In this document: positions 12,144-23,194 of the stretch, piece by piece
Numbering within the stretch: the first letter of the stretch is position 1
Layout: every line of letters starts with the position of its first letter
From: Euborellia annulipes
Lineage: Eukaryota; Arthropoda; Insecta; Dermaptera; Anisolabididae
Length of the DNA: 64,000 nt
Assembly: GCA_023213315.1 (NCBI GenBank)
Contig: JAKCPI010031693.1
Location: 1-64,000 of the forward strand
Reading direction: 5' to 3'
Position numbers and translations under genes: made by a program
Notes under the pieces: generated by a model
The model's database searches: none
What the model saw: the letters and a program-made list of their open reading frames with translations, nothing else
What the model was told of the DNA's origin: nothing

Positions 12144-15100
12144 CAAATTTGCCATGTGACTTGAAAATTATATTGGAATAAAAAGATTATTAATATACAG
12201 AAGTTGAAAAAATCTGGTGTGACTGCGCATAGCACACAACTTTCTCTTACCTTCGGTAATCGAAAGTTGTGTACTGTGCTTGTCACACCAGATTTTTTGT
12301 GTCGACATGTATTTAGTTCCCGGCAGTAGGTAATATTTGAATTCAGATGTAAAATTTATAAGTATGGGGAAAATATTTATATTTTGTTACCATGGCAACC
12401 ATTTCCTCCTATCTTTCCTATGAAGCACAAGAGTAAAGTGTGCTTCAAACAATTTTGAGGGCAAAACGAGAATATACATTTGAAAGAGCATCTAAAAAAG
12501 AATTGATTTTTGAATTTTAATCAAAATCGTTAGAGCGAATTTTGAGAAAATCGAAAAAAAACTGAAAAAGTACATCAGTAAAGTACTAGTAATCTTTGGC
12601 CGATTTTGATTAAAAGCTTATTTTTACGGTCCCGGGGGGTGTTTAACTTAAATATAAAATAATAAATAAGAAATTATATATAATATTTAAGATATTATAT
12701 ACATCGCGTAGGTAAGCCGCGAAACGGAGATTTATATAATTAGATATTACTTCATGTACCCGAAAAAAGATATAAGGGTGTGCCGCTGGGAGTTGAACCA
12801 CAGATCCACCGATTTGCGCTCAGTGTGCCCTGAGCGCAAATCGGTGGATCTGTGGTTCAACTCCCAGCGGCACACCCTTATATCTTTTTTCGGGTACATG
12901 AAGTAATATCTAATTATTTAAATATAAAATTTCAGCCTCATAGCTCAATTCCTTCATGCTTAAAATTGAACACACACACACAGACAGACACACAGACAGA
13001 TAGACATGTCGCGAAAACCACTTTTTACTTTCTCTTACCTATGTATATATGTAATATATATATAGAGAGAAAGTATTGGATTCATGTCAATAATTCGATG
13101 TCGAGATTTTGATGGATCTTCACGTTTTGAGGTCCCCCTGAATCCAAAAAAGTGGTTTTCGCGACATGGTCTGTCTGTGGGTGGGTGGGTGGGTGGGTGG
13201 GTGGGTGGGTGGGTGTGTGTCAAATTTTAAGCATGAAGGAATTGAGCTATGAGACTGAAATTTTATATTTAAGTTAAATACCCCCGGGACCGGAAAAATA
13301 AGCTTTTAATCAAAATCGGCCAAAGAGTACTAGTACTTTACTGATGTACTTTTTCAGTTTTTTTCGATTTTCTCAAAATTCGCTCTAACGATTTTGATTA
13401 AAAATTCAAAATCAATTATTTTTTAGATGCTCTTTCAAATGTATATTCTCGTTTTGCCCTCAAAATTGTTTGAAGCACACTTTACTCTTGTACTCCATAG
13501 AAAAGATAGGGAGAAATGGTTGCCCTGGTAACAAAATATAAATATTTTCCCATACTTATAAATTTTACATCTGAATTCAATTGTACCCTACTGTCGGAAA
13601 CTAAATACATGTCGACACAAAAATCTGGTGTGACAAGCACAGTACACAACTTTCGATTACCGAAGGTAAGAGAAAGTTGTGTGCTGTGCGCCAGTCACAC
13701 CAGATTTTTTGGATTCAGGGGACCTCAAAACGTGATGATATTGAGAAATTTTTATGTCATGTGCACTTCGAGACGTTTTCATTATAATAAATTCACATGT
13801 ACATGTACTGTATAATTAATGACCACCTTTATGCAACATTTCGATTCGGACTGATGATGAGATATTAAATTTGTCTCGAAACGTCTCCGGAGTCGAGAAG
13901 CATATAAAGGCTTTTTATTTGGCTGAACCTGCCCTTTCTCCATCAAAATCTCGACATCGAATTTTTGACATGAAACCAATACTTTCTCTCTATATATATA
14001 TTACATATATACATAGGTAAGAGAAAGTAATAATATATCAATAGATCTTCAGCCAAAGAAAATATATCTTGGATACTTATTTTTTTGATTTAATTTCTCT
14101 ACCTTTTTCGGATTGAAAAGAGTATATAATATAGTCAGAGAATAATTAATTTTTCATTTCACCAGCTTCTTCATCTTAACTTAAATAATTTTCTTTCAAT
14201 ATTTTTTTAAAAATTTTTCTATTGCCACTCCAATATCATTATTCACTATGATAGTCTAGCTCTATTGCAGTATCAACTCCATCCATTAAAAAAAAAAAAA
14301 ATATTTGATGATATTACGAAAAATAGATTAGAGAAAAAAAATCACAGAGTTTGAAATAACCCTTTCTTTTCTGGATTTGGTGGTGTGAAAGAGGGGGGTG
14401 TAAAGATATACGAGGCCAGAGGGCTGGTCTTGATGTCAAGAGATCTTGGCCTTATTTATTCTTTTTTTCATTGGTCTACTTTTTGATACTATTCTCTTAG
14501 ATTCTCGCACATTTTCACGACTTCTCTCTCTGTTTCTTTTCTCTCTTTTTTTTCCTACCCTCCTATCCCCCACTTTTTTTATACTCTTCTGTGAAGGAAC
14601 ATCCAATATATCGACTAGCCAACCTCCTAGCTATTTAGTTAAATATTTTCGAGATTTATGTATTAGCTCCTAGCTATTTCGTTCTTTAGATATTTTGTTC
14701 ACACACACACACAGACCATGTCGCGAAAACCACTTTTTGGATTCAGGAGACATCATACACTTTTCCCATTCACACTCACACTCACACATACATGCTACTT
14801 TTCGGCAACTTAGGCCATATAAGACTTTATACGATAACCGTTATTTTTATAATATATATATTTGGTATCCAAATGGCTTAAATAAAATCATCGGAATGCC
14901 TGGGATCCGAACTCGCGACCCTTGGTATAGAAGACAGGCGCGCTACCGACTACACCAAGCCCGAGGATCAGGGGACCTCAAAACGTGTATATCAATCAAA
15001 ATCTTGACTTCGAATTTTTGACATGAATCCTCTATAGGCCTATATATTTTTTTTTTTTTTTTTATTCCCCTCTTTCGGCTGCAGAGGCCATTAGGGTTTT

Positions 15101-18100
15101 TAATTTTACATATATATTAATTACATTTATAATACCGATGGCTACCGGAGGACGTTCTACACGCTGATTTCTGGGGGTCACCAATCCCAGATTTCGCCGT
15201 GTTGGCATTGCTTAACAGCAACGATTGGGTGACTGTTGCTCTCTGGCCTATATATTAACTAACATATATAGAGGTAAAAGAAAAGTAAAAAGTGAAAACT
15301 TAGGGAAGGGAAAAAATTAAGGCGGTGAAATTAGACCGTTAAAAACTTGAATAAAAAAAAAAAAAAAAAAAAAAAATGGTTGGGTAAGTAGAAAAAAATT
15401 TGGATGTACATTCGCTATTGTCAATATTCTCTGTCTAAGCAAACCATTAAATTTATTTAGGATTTATGAAAACATCAAATTTTGTGGGCTATTCAACAGA
15501 AGCTAACTTGATTAAATGCTCTCGAGCTTGGCGTAGTTGAAGCCTGCCTGCCTTGTGTGCCAAGGCTCGAGGGTTCGAATCCCAGGCAGTCGGGTACCAA
15601 ATGGCTTAAATAAGATATGCCTGGACCCCAATATAAATATATCTTTCATAACGGGTATCGTTTATAGCTAAGGCCTAAGTTGTCGAAAAGACTGTGTGTA
15701 TATGTGAGTGAATGAGGGTGAATGAGTGTTAAAAAGTGGGTAAAAAAAAAACGTGATTAAATATTTTTATTTATTTATAATTTTGCCAAGTGAACCGTAT
15801 AAATTATAAGTGTCTGAAAATTCACGGTTTGTGTGCTATCGATTGCAAATTCTATTTTTAAGCTCACCCCGATATCCATGTGTCGACGGCGAGCGTCTCG
15901 GCGCCGTCGGACGATTGTACACGCGAGGGCTGCGGCCAAAATGGCCACAAGGAGACCGGCAACCAAAAGGTAACCCAGGACAACCGAGTCACGACCGGCA
16001 GGACCCTAAAAAGAAAACACACCATCATCCTCACAAACAAATAAAGCAAGTGTTACTCAGATGCGGGTCTAATTGACGTCAAATTCAAAGCAGCTTACCT
16101 ACAATAAAATGTGTAGCCTATTTGAATACATCTTTTAGATTGATTGATACATTTCTGAATCAATTTATATTTGGCGAAGTGATGAAATAATTAAAAATTG
16201 TGAAATATTTATTGGACATGGTAATTATTAATATAACATATATAAAACAACAAAATATAAAAATAATTTTTAATATAATAAATGTGTCATTGTTTAGACC
16301 TGAGTATAATCCTCCTATGAGGTCCTGAGGAAGGATAAAAATTGTTGAAACGTTCGAAAAGGCAATGATCAAGTGTTTTTTTATTTTATAACAAATTTCT
16401 CATCGATTTTAAAATGTATATATCTATGCTATAAAAATGAAGGAAGTGAGTGTAATAGCTGATAAATTTATGAAGAGTTTTAAATAAGAGCAAAGCAGCT
16501 ATGATTAAATAATGTATGGTACGGGGAACGTTCCACACGCTGATTTCTCTGGGCCAACCGAGGTTTCGCCGTACTTGACATTGCTTGACTGCAGCGATCT
16601 TGGTGGCTGTTTGTAAATCTTATATTCATTGAATCAAATGCCATGCCGACTAGAATTCTTAATTTAAGATTTCGAAATCTTAATCAAAATATTCTTAAAC
16701 AAAATATAATTATACAAGTGGAAAAGCCCGCCTTCGGCCTTCTAGTCGGTATGGCATTTGATTCAATGAATATAAGATTTACAAACAGCCACCAAGATCG
16801 CTGCAGTCAAGCAATGTCAAGTACGGCGAAACCTCGGGTGGCACCAATGGCAAAATTTCAAAGTTTTTAAATTTCCCTCTTTGACTCAACTTCCTTTTAT
16901 TCTGGCCATGCAGCGCCCTAATAGGCACATACACACAGTGACAGTAAGTATAATATACATTTTGTAAAATATCCAAGAATAATAGTCATAATACATAATT
17001 TGTACAATGGCTTGGCTCTGTAAATGGTTACAAATGTGACTGAAACGTCAGTCCTGGCCTAAATTTTATTTTTTCTAAAAGTTCTTTATTCATTAAATAA
17101 AATATTTCAAAAAGTTTATAGTGTATTGAATAATATTAGTAGAAAATAAAAGAGAAGAGCAGCTAGGTCTTTTTTTTTTTCTTTTTTTTAAATCTCAGCC
17201 TCACATTGACGTTTCGATCCCAGTAGGGATCATCTTCAGAGCATAAATGCTAGTCATAATTTTTTTAATAAATAAAATACTTTTCACAAATTTAATTTTA
17301 TTAATTTTTACCTCGATTATTTTATTATGTCTCTTCGTTATCTAATAGCAAATAGACTTTTTTTTAGTCTTTTCGGCATCTTAGGCCATAAAGACTTTAG
17401 ACTATACTAATAATAATAATACAATATATATAGGGGTCCAGACCCTTTTGATGACATATTACTTTCGATAAAATTAACCAGAACAGAAATATTTATTTCT
17501 ATCACTTGATATTCAATTGATTTAAATAAATTTTCTGCCTGTCTGGAATCAGATAGAGCTCTTCTAAGTTTATCAATATTATCTCTTCTTTTTTTTAAAT
17601 TTATTTGAGGTCTTTTTCGGCATCCGAGGCCATTTAGATCCCGTCTTTATTTATTTCCATTTTTTGGTTGCCAATTAAATTGAAATAAATATTTGTCGCA
17701 CGAGACGTAATGGGAACCCTTGGCAACCTAGCACAAGAAGGGAATTCTCTACCAATGTGCCCAAGGGCAATATTATTTCTTTATAATCAAGCGTCGTTTA
17801 TTTGCCATGCAACATAAGAACATATAAATTAATTCAGATATCGGAATTCCCAAAGGGACTAAAAAATAGATAAATATAAAAACAATACAAGATATAAATT
17901 ATATTCTCATTGAAATAAAAAGTAATTTTGTTTGCTGTCTTTAACAATGATATAATTTATCCATAGGGTGAATAAATTAAAATTAAAACTTCGCTTTAGA
18001 CATGCAAAGGAATATTTCCATAGGGGGATTAGTGAAATATTATTCAAAGGTCAGTTAATTTGACCTTCGAGAAAGTAAAGAAAGAAAGAAATTTTTTATG

Positions 18101-21100
18101 AAGCTTAGATACAAAATAAAGAAGTATTATCAATTAAAAAGATTGTTTAATATTAAAATATATTAAATTGATAAAATATGTTTTCCTAACCTGGTGTGAC
18201 TGGTCGCACAGCACAACTTTCTCTTACCTTCGGAAATCGAAAGTTGTGTTCTGTGCTTGTCACACCAGATTTTTTTGTGACGAGATATAATTAGTTTCCG
18301 CCAGTAGGCCTACGGAATATTTGAATTCAAGATGTAAATTTTATAAACATGGGAAAATATTTATCTTTTGTTACCAATTTTTATACCCCCCCCCCCGAGG
18401 TTGAGAGGCTAGAAGTATTGACAAATGTCAATAGCGATAGCGCCCTAGGCGCGGGTTCGGATCCCAGGTAGGCCAACGAATATTTATTTAAATCATTTGG
18501 ATACCGAATGGTGTAAACCAATGTCCCTGGACCCCAATTGATATCTTAAGTAAATAATTTGTATCTTTAAAGTCGTTAAGATCACGAAAAAATAATCAAA
18601 ATAAATAAATAATTTTTATATCAATAAAGTAAATTTTTTTATTATCTTTAAATCAAGTCAAAGGTGGAGATAACATGCTGGGAATTTATTTTGTTTATTT
18701 TAAAAATAAAAATATTTTATTAAAATTTTAAGTTTGTGGGGGAGAGAAGAAATTGATTAAATTTTGAATAAGAATAGAATGAACAATTATTGAATACAAA
18801 AAATTGTTAGGTATTGTTGCCCCAAGAAGCAACAGGAGGGGGGATTGCCACTCTCATCTCCCGTCCCAAAATAGAAAAAAATATACATTTTTTTATAAAA
18901 AATTATTAATAAACCACTCAGGAGCTCACTTCTAGAGAGTACGTGAATGGCGACCACGAGTTAGGCGAGCTAAGGCTGGCAATTATTCTTTTCCTTTATG
19001 TCAGCCTTTTTTCCATTTTCCATATCAAGCTTCAGGCCGTGAGACGGGTCGGTTTGCTTTTCTCTTGATCTCTTATTTCTTTATGAATTAATTTTGCTGA
19101 CCCCACACAGGGATGGGCAAGTTACTCGATTTTGAGTAACGAGATACAAAATACCAATTACTTCAGATTTTTGTAACGAAATACAAGATCCAATTATTCA
19201 CGGGTTTGTGTAACGAGATACAAGATACCAATTACGTATTTAAATACATTGAAAATACCAATTACAAACAAATTTTTCTTGATTTTAAAATACTTTTGGA
19301 GGGGTAAATCTGGAACTAGAGCCCTGACGGGTACGGGTTGGCCGTAGGCCTTACCCGCCCGGCCCGCGGGCTTTGGAGGCCATGAAAAAATTACGGGCGG
19401 ATACGGGAGGGTAGCAAGTCTAAATAAACGGGTTCGGGCGGACGGGCATGCAAATGAAATTTTATTTAAAAATTACTAGCATTCGTTCATTCATTCACTA
19501 AATCTCGGGCGGGAATGGGCGGGTTTGAAAAATTCCGGGAGGCCCTGAAGAATGGTAAAAAATTACGGGCGGGTACGGGAGGGAAGTCAAAAAAATACGG
19601 ACACGGACCGGTCCGGGCCAAAAAAATCGGCCGTGAGGGCTCTATCTGGAACCCTAAATAAATTTAGTTTAGGAAAGTGGCAGCTAAACTTATATTGGAG
19701 AATACCTTTGGAAAATCGAAAACAATAGAATTATTCATGACACTAAAAAAAATTTATTTATAAAAATATGAAAAGGTTTCAAAAAACAAGTTTTCAAAAG
19801 TTTTGTCGGATAATCTGGATTTGATGGAGAATGAATAAACCCGCAAATGAAAACAATCTTTCAACTGGGACAGAAGAACAAAGATTTAGTCGTTGAGAGC
19901 TGGTTGAAAGAAAAAGAAAAAAGTTTTTAACGAAGAGTGAAAATTTGGCGGATTGATTGACTTCTCTTTACTGGTTTTTACTAAGATTCAGAGCAGAGAA
20001 CCCACACGACGATTACATACAGTAATATTAAATAAATTAAAACGATTTCAGCTCCCTCTGCAAGATTCTTATACGGCGGCAAATTAAAAAAAAAAAAAAG
20101 TATTTGGTATCTCGAATTTCAGATACCAATTACTAAAAAATGTAACGAAATACAAGATACCAATTACTTTGCCAATTCTGTAACGAGTTACAAGATACCA
20201 ATTAATATTGTATTTTTTTCAAATACATGTAACTGATTAACGCCCATCCCTGACCCCACATAGGGATAAGGCCAAGATAGAAGAAGAAGATAACAAAATA
20301 TTAATACAAAAATAATAGGATTTGCTTATCCGAGAAGAAATTTTATTTGGACCACTGACACTCAGGCCGTTTCCCCCTCATTGGCTATGACACTCTTCGC
20401 TTTCTGGGTATGTCCCCCTTTAATTCTAAACATCCCTTGTCCTCTAATTTTAAAGACAGTTCAAAGAAAACAATTATTTTATAAACCTGTTTGCATGTGA
20501 GTTGACAATGAAATGCTTTTATAGATCTTTCATCCGGTGTATAATTAGTGATAACATATTTTATCTGAAATATATTTTTTCCTCCTAAAACCACAAAAGA
20601 TAAATATATCTTCAAAAGAAGTTGAAGTTTTGTTGTGATTAAATCAGAAATTTGAGAACAATTAATACGATTTATTTTGTTTAAACAATTTAAATTATTA
20701 TTATTTTTTTATTTATTTGCCCCTTCCAACCTAAGGCCATTGGGTAAATTTAAATTATTAAATAAAACGTGGAGGAGGCGAAAGGGAAACCTTTATCCAT
20801 TATAAGAGAACATTATAGTCAGTGCCGCAACAAGGGGGGGGGGGGGTGAGGGGGCGACAGCCCCGGGCGCATTAAAGAAAGGTGCGCTGGCATCGTTCAA
20901 ATTTTTACAAAAAAAGTGCATTACTCATAATAATGATCGTAGTGAAGACAAAAAATAACTTATCTACAAAAATAATCTAAAAAAAAATATTAAATATTTT
21001 TTTTGTTATGGCCTTAGCACCCGGTCTACGAGGGGGGGGGGCTTAAGTTAGGCTCCTAACGTCAATCAAGGGTCACCGGAAGATCAGTGCGATATATGCC

Positions 21101-22849
21101 CCCTTCATCAGAATAATGATTGCCAGAGCTTCCTGGAGGATCAACCCCCCTCCCCCTCCTGGGTTGAATCGCAGCATAAACTGCACTTAAACTATTTTCA
21201 CGTAAAGTTTTATTGATATACTTTTTAAAGAATATCTAAAAAAATAATTGATTTTTGAATTTTAATCAAAATCGTTAGAGAATTTTGAGAAATCGAAAAA
21301 AACTGAAAAAATACATTAGTAAAGTACTAGTACCCTTTGGCTGATGTGATTGAAATTTCTTGAAATACTTGCGACATAGGTACTTGGCTTAAGTATAAAA
21401 TTTGAGTAACGAGAGTTTATTAGTTTTTGAGTAATTCCCTTAGCCCACATTTTTTGATATTTCACTTGAAATCAATTTATTTTATTGTGAAAAAATCTTA
21501 AATTTCAAGAAGATCGATTCCAGTTAAAATATCAAAACATAATATTTATCTAAATTTCTCTGAAAGAGATTTTATTGCTTTTGAATGCCTGTTTTATTGC
21601 TTTTCTTGAAATTGCCATTAAAAGGAGGCGATTCCCTTTTAACTTGAATTTGACGTCATTTTCACAATCATTTGAATGAATTTCAAATGAATTGAATTTG
21701 AATGAAATATCAAAAAATGTGCGCAAGTTTTCCTTGGTCCGGTCCTGATTATAGTTCACGATAATAGCATTTATTACAATTTACCATTATTGAAATAAAA
21801 AATTTAAATCAAGTTTAAATCATTTTGTAATTTTTTTTCTTTATATATATCCGCCATCAATGATTTGTGTTTAGTTAATTGAACTATTATATTAATTAAA
21901 TAAAGTATAACTTTTTCGGAACTTCAATTAATCATTCGTGAGATTCTTAGCTTATTATATAAGATTATCGTTAATTATTTTTCAATTTATCCTGGTTATT
22001 TTTTTCTCTATTCTCAATTATACCCCCCCCCCCCCCATATAACAGTTTTTTTATTTTAATAGATTGATTAATTATTTAAGAGTAAACATATATAATAGAA
22101 TGAAACAAAGAAAAAATAAAATGATATGTAAAAAGAAAAATATTATTTTTTAGAATAAAGAAAGAAATCTCACACACCAGCCATTGCATTAAGGAAGACG
22201 GATCAAAGATCCAGGACACTTGTGGATGAAGAGGAGCTAAAGTTGTCCCCGGAGTTGGCATCGGCGTCGATGGTGAGGCACGAGTTTGCGGAAGTGGAGT
22301 TGTAGAAATCGCTTCCGTTGTTGCTTCCATAGTTGTTTCTGTTTCAGAACTTGTCGGTGTCGGTGTCGGGGGTGGAGGTGGTGGCGGAGGAGGCGGAGGT
22401 GGGGGTGGAGATTCTGTGGAAGGTATTGTGGTACTTGTTGTATCCATAAGTGTGGAAACTACAGTAGTAGTTGATGTCGTTGTTGATGTTGTTGTTAAAA
22501 CTCTTTTTGTTGTTGTTTTTGAACCCAATGTTGTCGCATGTGGGCGATGATCAACCACAGCCATATAACGATGACCACCAGGTCCCAGAGAAATTGCGCG
22601 TTGTTGTTGAGATTGTGTCCAGGGCGTTGTGGTGATATTATGCGAGGCCAAGACAGGTATTAAAACTGTGGCAGCGACCAGACTACAAGCAAGCAGAACA
22701 GTTCCAATAATGGCTAGAAAAGTACGACGACGGCGACAAACCCCTCTTGAGGGTCGACTTCTTGTTAAATTTCCACTACCGCCATCGTCTTGCTGCGGTA
22801 AAATTGTATATTGAAGAGAATTCTCCCCGTGACGCACTGTTTTATACAT
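7923..22849 (-). CDS. Predicted two-pass membr. protein with mucin-like Thr/Pro segment (3 exons, tentative join)
   Basis: Joining 22178-22849, 15868-16005 and 7923-7997 gives one 885-bp frame (294 aa), all junctions in phase 0. Layout: cytoplasmic N-terminus ending VCRRRR (about 38-43); hydrophobic segment 1 (about 44-69, FLAIIGTVLLACSLVAATVL); an outer segment with an NIT glycosylation site, long Thr runs, a run of prolines and Thr/Ser/Pro repeats; hydrophobic segment 2 (YLLVAGLLVAILAAALACTI); RRRRDARRR; and a short tail ending PEPSTGTP. Both basic clusters face inward, which suits N-in/C-in topology. The introns (about 6.2 and 7.9 kb) are full of repeats, and further exons could be hidden there. 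I do not recognise the family. The join is inference; the first exon alone is much firmer. Confidence 0.4.
8360..8480. promoter_or_regulatory. Isolated CpG/GC-rich island
   Basis: Contains GGGCGTGGC (GC-box-like), repeated CCTCGCC and GCCGCCGC units, and ACGTGACG. It lies in the proposed last intron of the mucin-like gene. It may be a promoter for an unseen transcript or a fragment of a GC-rich repeat. Confidence 0.2.
8926..9596 (+). repeat. R1 element, full-length copy
   Basis: R1 reference copy. One end is a TA-rich palindrome (ACTTTCTCTTACC ... GAGAGAAAGT). Then come the TTCGATGTCGAGATTTTG block, a variable (GTCT)n microsatellite, a conserved AT-rich body with ACTAGTACTTTACTGATG, and finally a ~90-bp hairpin whose arms read ATCTGGTGTGAC / GTCACACCAGAT. 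No coding capacity; nature unknown. Confidence 0.7.
10979..11655 (-). repeat. R1 element, full-length copy, opposite orientation
   Basis: Inverted relative to the copy at 8926, with the hairpin first (10979-11072) and the TA-rich end last. Carries (CAGA)n at about 11480-11511. Together with the 8926 copy it makes a head-to-head pair around 1.4 kb of other sequence. Confidence 0.7.
12206..13025 (-). repeat. R1 copy interrupted by a tRNA-derived palindrome
   Basis: Hairpin at 12206-12298, body to 12660, inserted element 12661-12917, body resumes at 12918 and ends at the CGCGAAAACCACTTTTT block where the next R1 copy begins. Confidence 0.65.
12661..12917. mobile_element. tRNA-derived palindromic insertion with 13-bp target duplication
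   Basis: Flanked by TTAAATATAAAAT at 12648-12660 and 12918-12930. The inside is a near-perfect inverted repeat (arms about 85 bp, centre near 12830). Each arm carries a Pol III B-box-like GGTTCAACTCC next to CCAGCGGCACACC, like the T-arm and acceptor side of a tRNA. Confidence 0.65.
13027..13713 (+). repeat. R1 element, full-length copy with (GGGT)n tract
   Basis: TA-rich palindrome, then at 13176-13216 a (GGGT)n microsatellite in the slot that holds (GTCT)n in other copies, conserved body, and hairpin at 13619-13711. Confidence 0.7.
13714..14032 (-). repeat. R1 end fragment split by a hammerhead-like element
   Basis: GGATTCAGGGGACCTC block, then about 200 bp of a foreign element (13738-13938), then the CATCAAAATCTCGAC block and TA-rich end of R1. 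Confidence 0.55.
13839..13900 (+). ncRNA. Hammerhead-ribozyme-like motif
   Basis: CTGATGA, T, stem GAGA/TCTC, GAAACGTC. Flanks CGGA and TCCG pair, followed after a small internal loop by TCGA with TCGA, which forms a bipartite stem I. It is carried by an element inserted in an R1 fragment. Confidence 0.5.
14748..14970 (-). repeat. tRNA-derived SINE (family 1) inside an R1 fragment
   Basis: Minus-oriented copy with tail at left and tRNA-like head at right (GCGCGCTACCGACTACACC). Surrounded by R1 blocks (GGATTCAGG before, CAGGGGACCTC after). Confidence 0.6.
15061..15252. repeat. SINE-like repeat (family 3)
   Basis: Shares ATGGCTACCGGAGGACGTTC, CACACGCTGATT and GGGGTCACCAATCC blocks with 1970-2110, and part with 16505-16615. 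Confidence 0.5.
15524..15745 (+). repeat. tRNA-derived SINE (family 1)
   Basis: GAGCTTGGCGTAGTTG head, B box GGGTTCGAATCCC, CAGGCAGTCGGG, then the family tail ending in GTGAGTGAATGAGGGTG. Just left of the transmembrane exon. Confidence 0.6.
15868..16005 (-). CDS. Exon encoding a transmembrane segment and RRRR stop-transfer
   Basis: Acceptor ..TTTTTAG, 46 codons, donor GTGAGC. Encodes GPAGRDSVVLGYLLVAGLLV, then AILAAALACTIVRRRRDARR and RHMDIG. It is an island of high GC and CpG in AT-rich DNA, which fits a retained coding exon rather than a repeat. Overlapping open frames on both strands look like shadows. Confidence 0.5.
16558..16837. repeat. Large inverted repeat, arms about 97 bp
   Basis: Left arm 16558-16654 (CCGAGGTTTCGCCGTAC..GACTAGAA) and right arm 16739-16837 are near-perfect inverses around an 84-bp loop. 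The left arm is continuous with a family 3 SINE-like block. Confidence 0.65.
17208..17239 (-). ncRNA. Hammerhead-like motif
   Basis: Minus strand CTGAAGA, T, perfect stem GATCCC/GGGATC with loop TACT, GAAACGTC. Stem I is poorly conserved. Confidence 0.45.
19108..20252. mobile_element. hAT-like non-autonomous transposon
   Basis: Terminal CAGGGATGGGC / GCCCATCCCTG with an exact 8-bp target duplication ACCCCACA (19100-19107, 20253-20260). Subterminal repeats of the type ACGAGATACAAGATACCAAT appear on both sides. No transposase frame. A second element is nested inside. Confidence 0.8.
19317..19644. mobile_element. hAT-like MITE nested in the 19108-20252 element
   Basis: Ends TAGAGCCCTGACGG / CCGTGAGGGCTCTA with 8-bp duplication TCTGGAAC (19309-19316, 19645-19652). 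GC-rich interior built from GGGCGG/TACGGG units. Confidence 0.8.
22178..22849 (-). CDS. First exon: signal-anchor plus Thr/Pro-rich stalk
   Basis: Opens at ATG 22849 (A at -3) and stays open for 224 codons with much higher GC than its surroundings. It begins MYKTVRHGENSLQYTILPQQ. A donor GTGTGT follows CTG at 22178; an overlapping GTGAGA donor 4 bp further would shift the phase. The proline run is encoded by a GGT/GGC/GGA-type microsatellite (minus sense) at about 22370-22415, which may vary in length between individuals. A type II membrane glycoprotein or membrane-anchored protease stalk would look similar. Confidence 0.65.
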
Positions 22850-23194
22850 TTCGATAAATTAAATAATTTAATTTTTGTATTATTTAATTTTTTTGACTCA
22901 CTATTTTCACTCAAAATATTTTATTTATACTAAAATAATATATCATATCTATAAAGAGCAAGTCAGTTTTAGCCTATATACTATCAATCAGTCTGGCACA
23001 AAGATCAATATTCCACGAAAACGGCATGAGTCCGAGTTGTTCAAAGATGAGACACTCAGTTGGACTCGACCACCCCATAAATTAGGATTAATTACACTCC
23101 TCTTCGATTCAATCAAAGATCAAATGTGAGAATGTTGCGTTCGACACGCAGTTCACTTGATAAACTGACTAGAGGTATAATTTTTTTTATCAAC

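Noticed and set aside
12780..12900. tRNA gene at the B-box sequences
   Set aside because: Only tRNA 3'-half features are present, duplicated as an inverted repeat with a target duplication, so it is a tRNA-derived mobile sequence.
13176..13216. (GGGT)n as a CRISPR-like or telomeric array
   Set aside because: It is the R1 microsatellite slot with a simple 4-bp unit and no spacers.
20385..20615. Minus-strand open frame with splice-like borders (NYTPDERSIKAFHCQLTCKQ)
   Set aside because: Could be one or two exons, but the second junction is unclear, no family is recognised, and it does not join in phase with neighbours. Kept out of the annotation.
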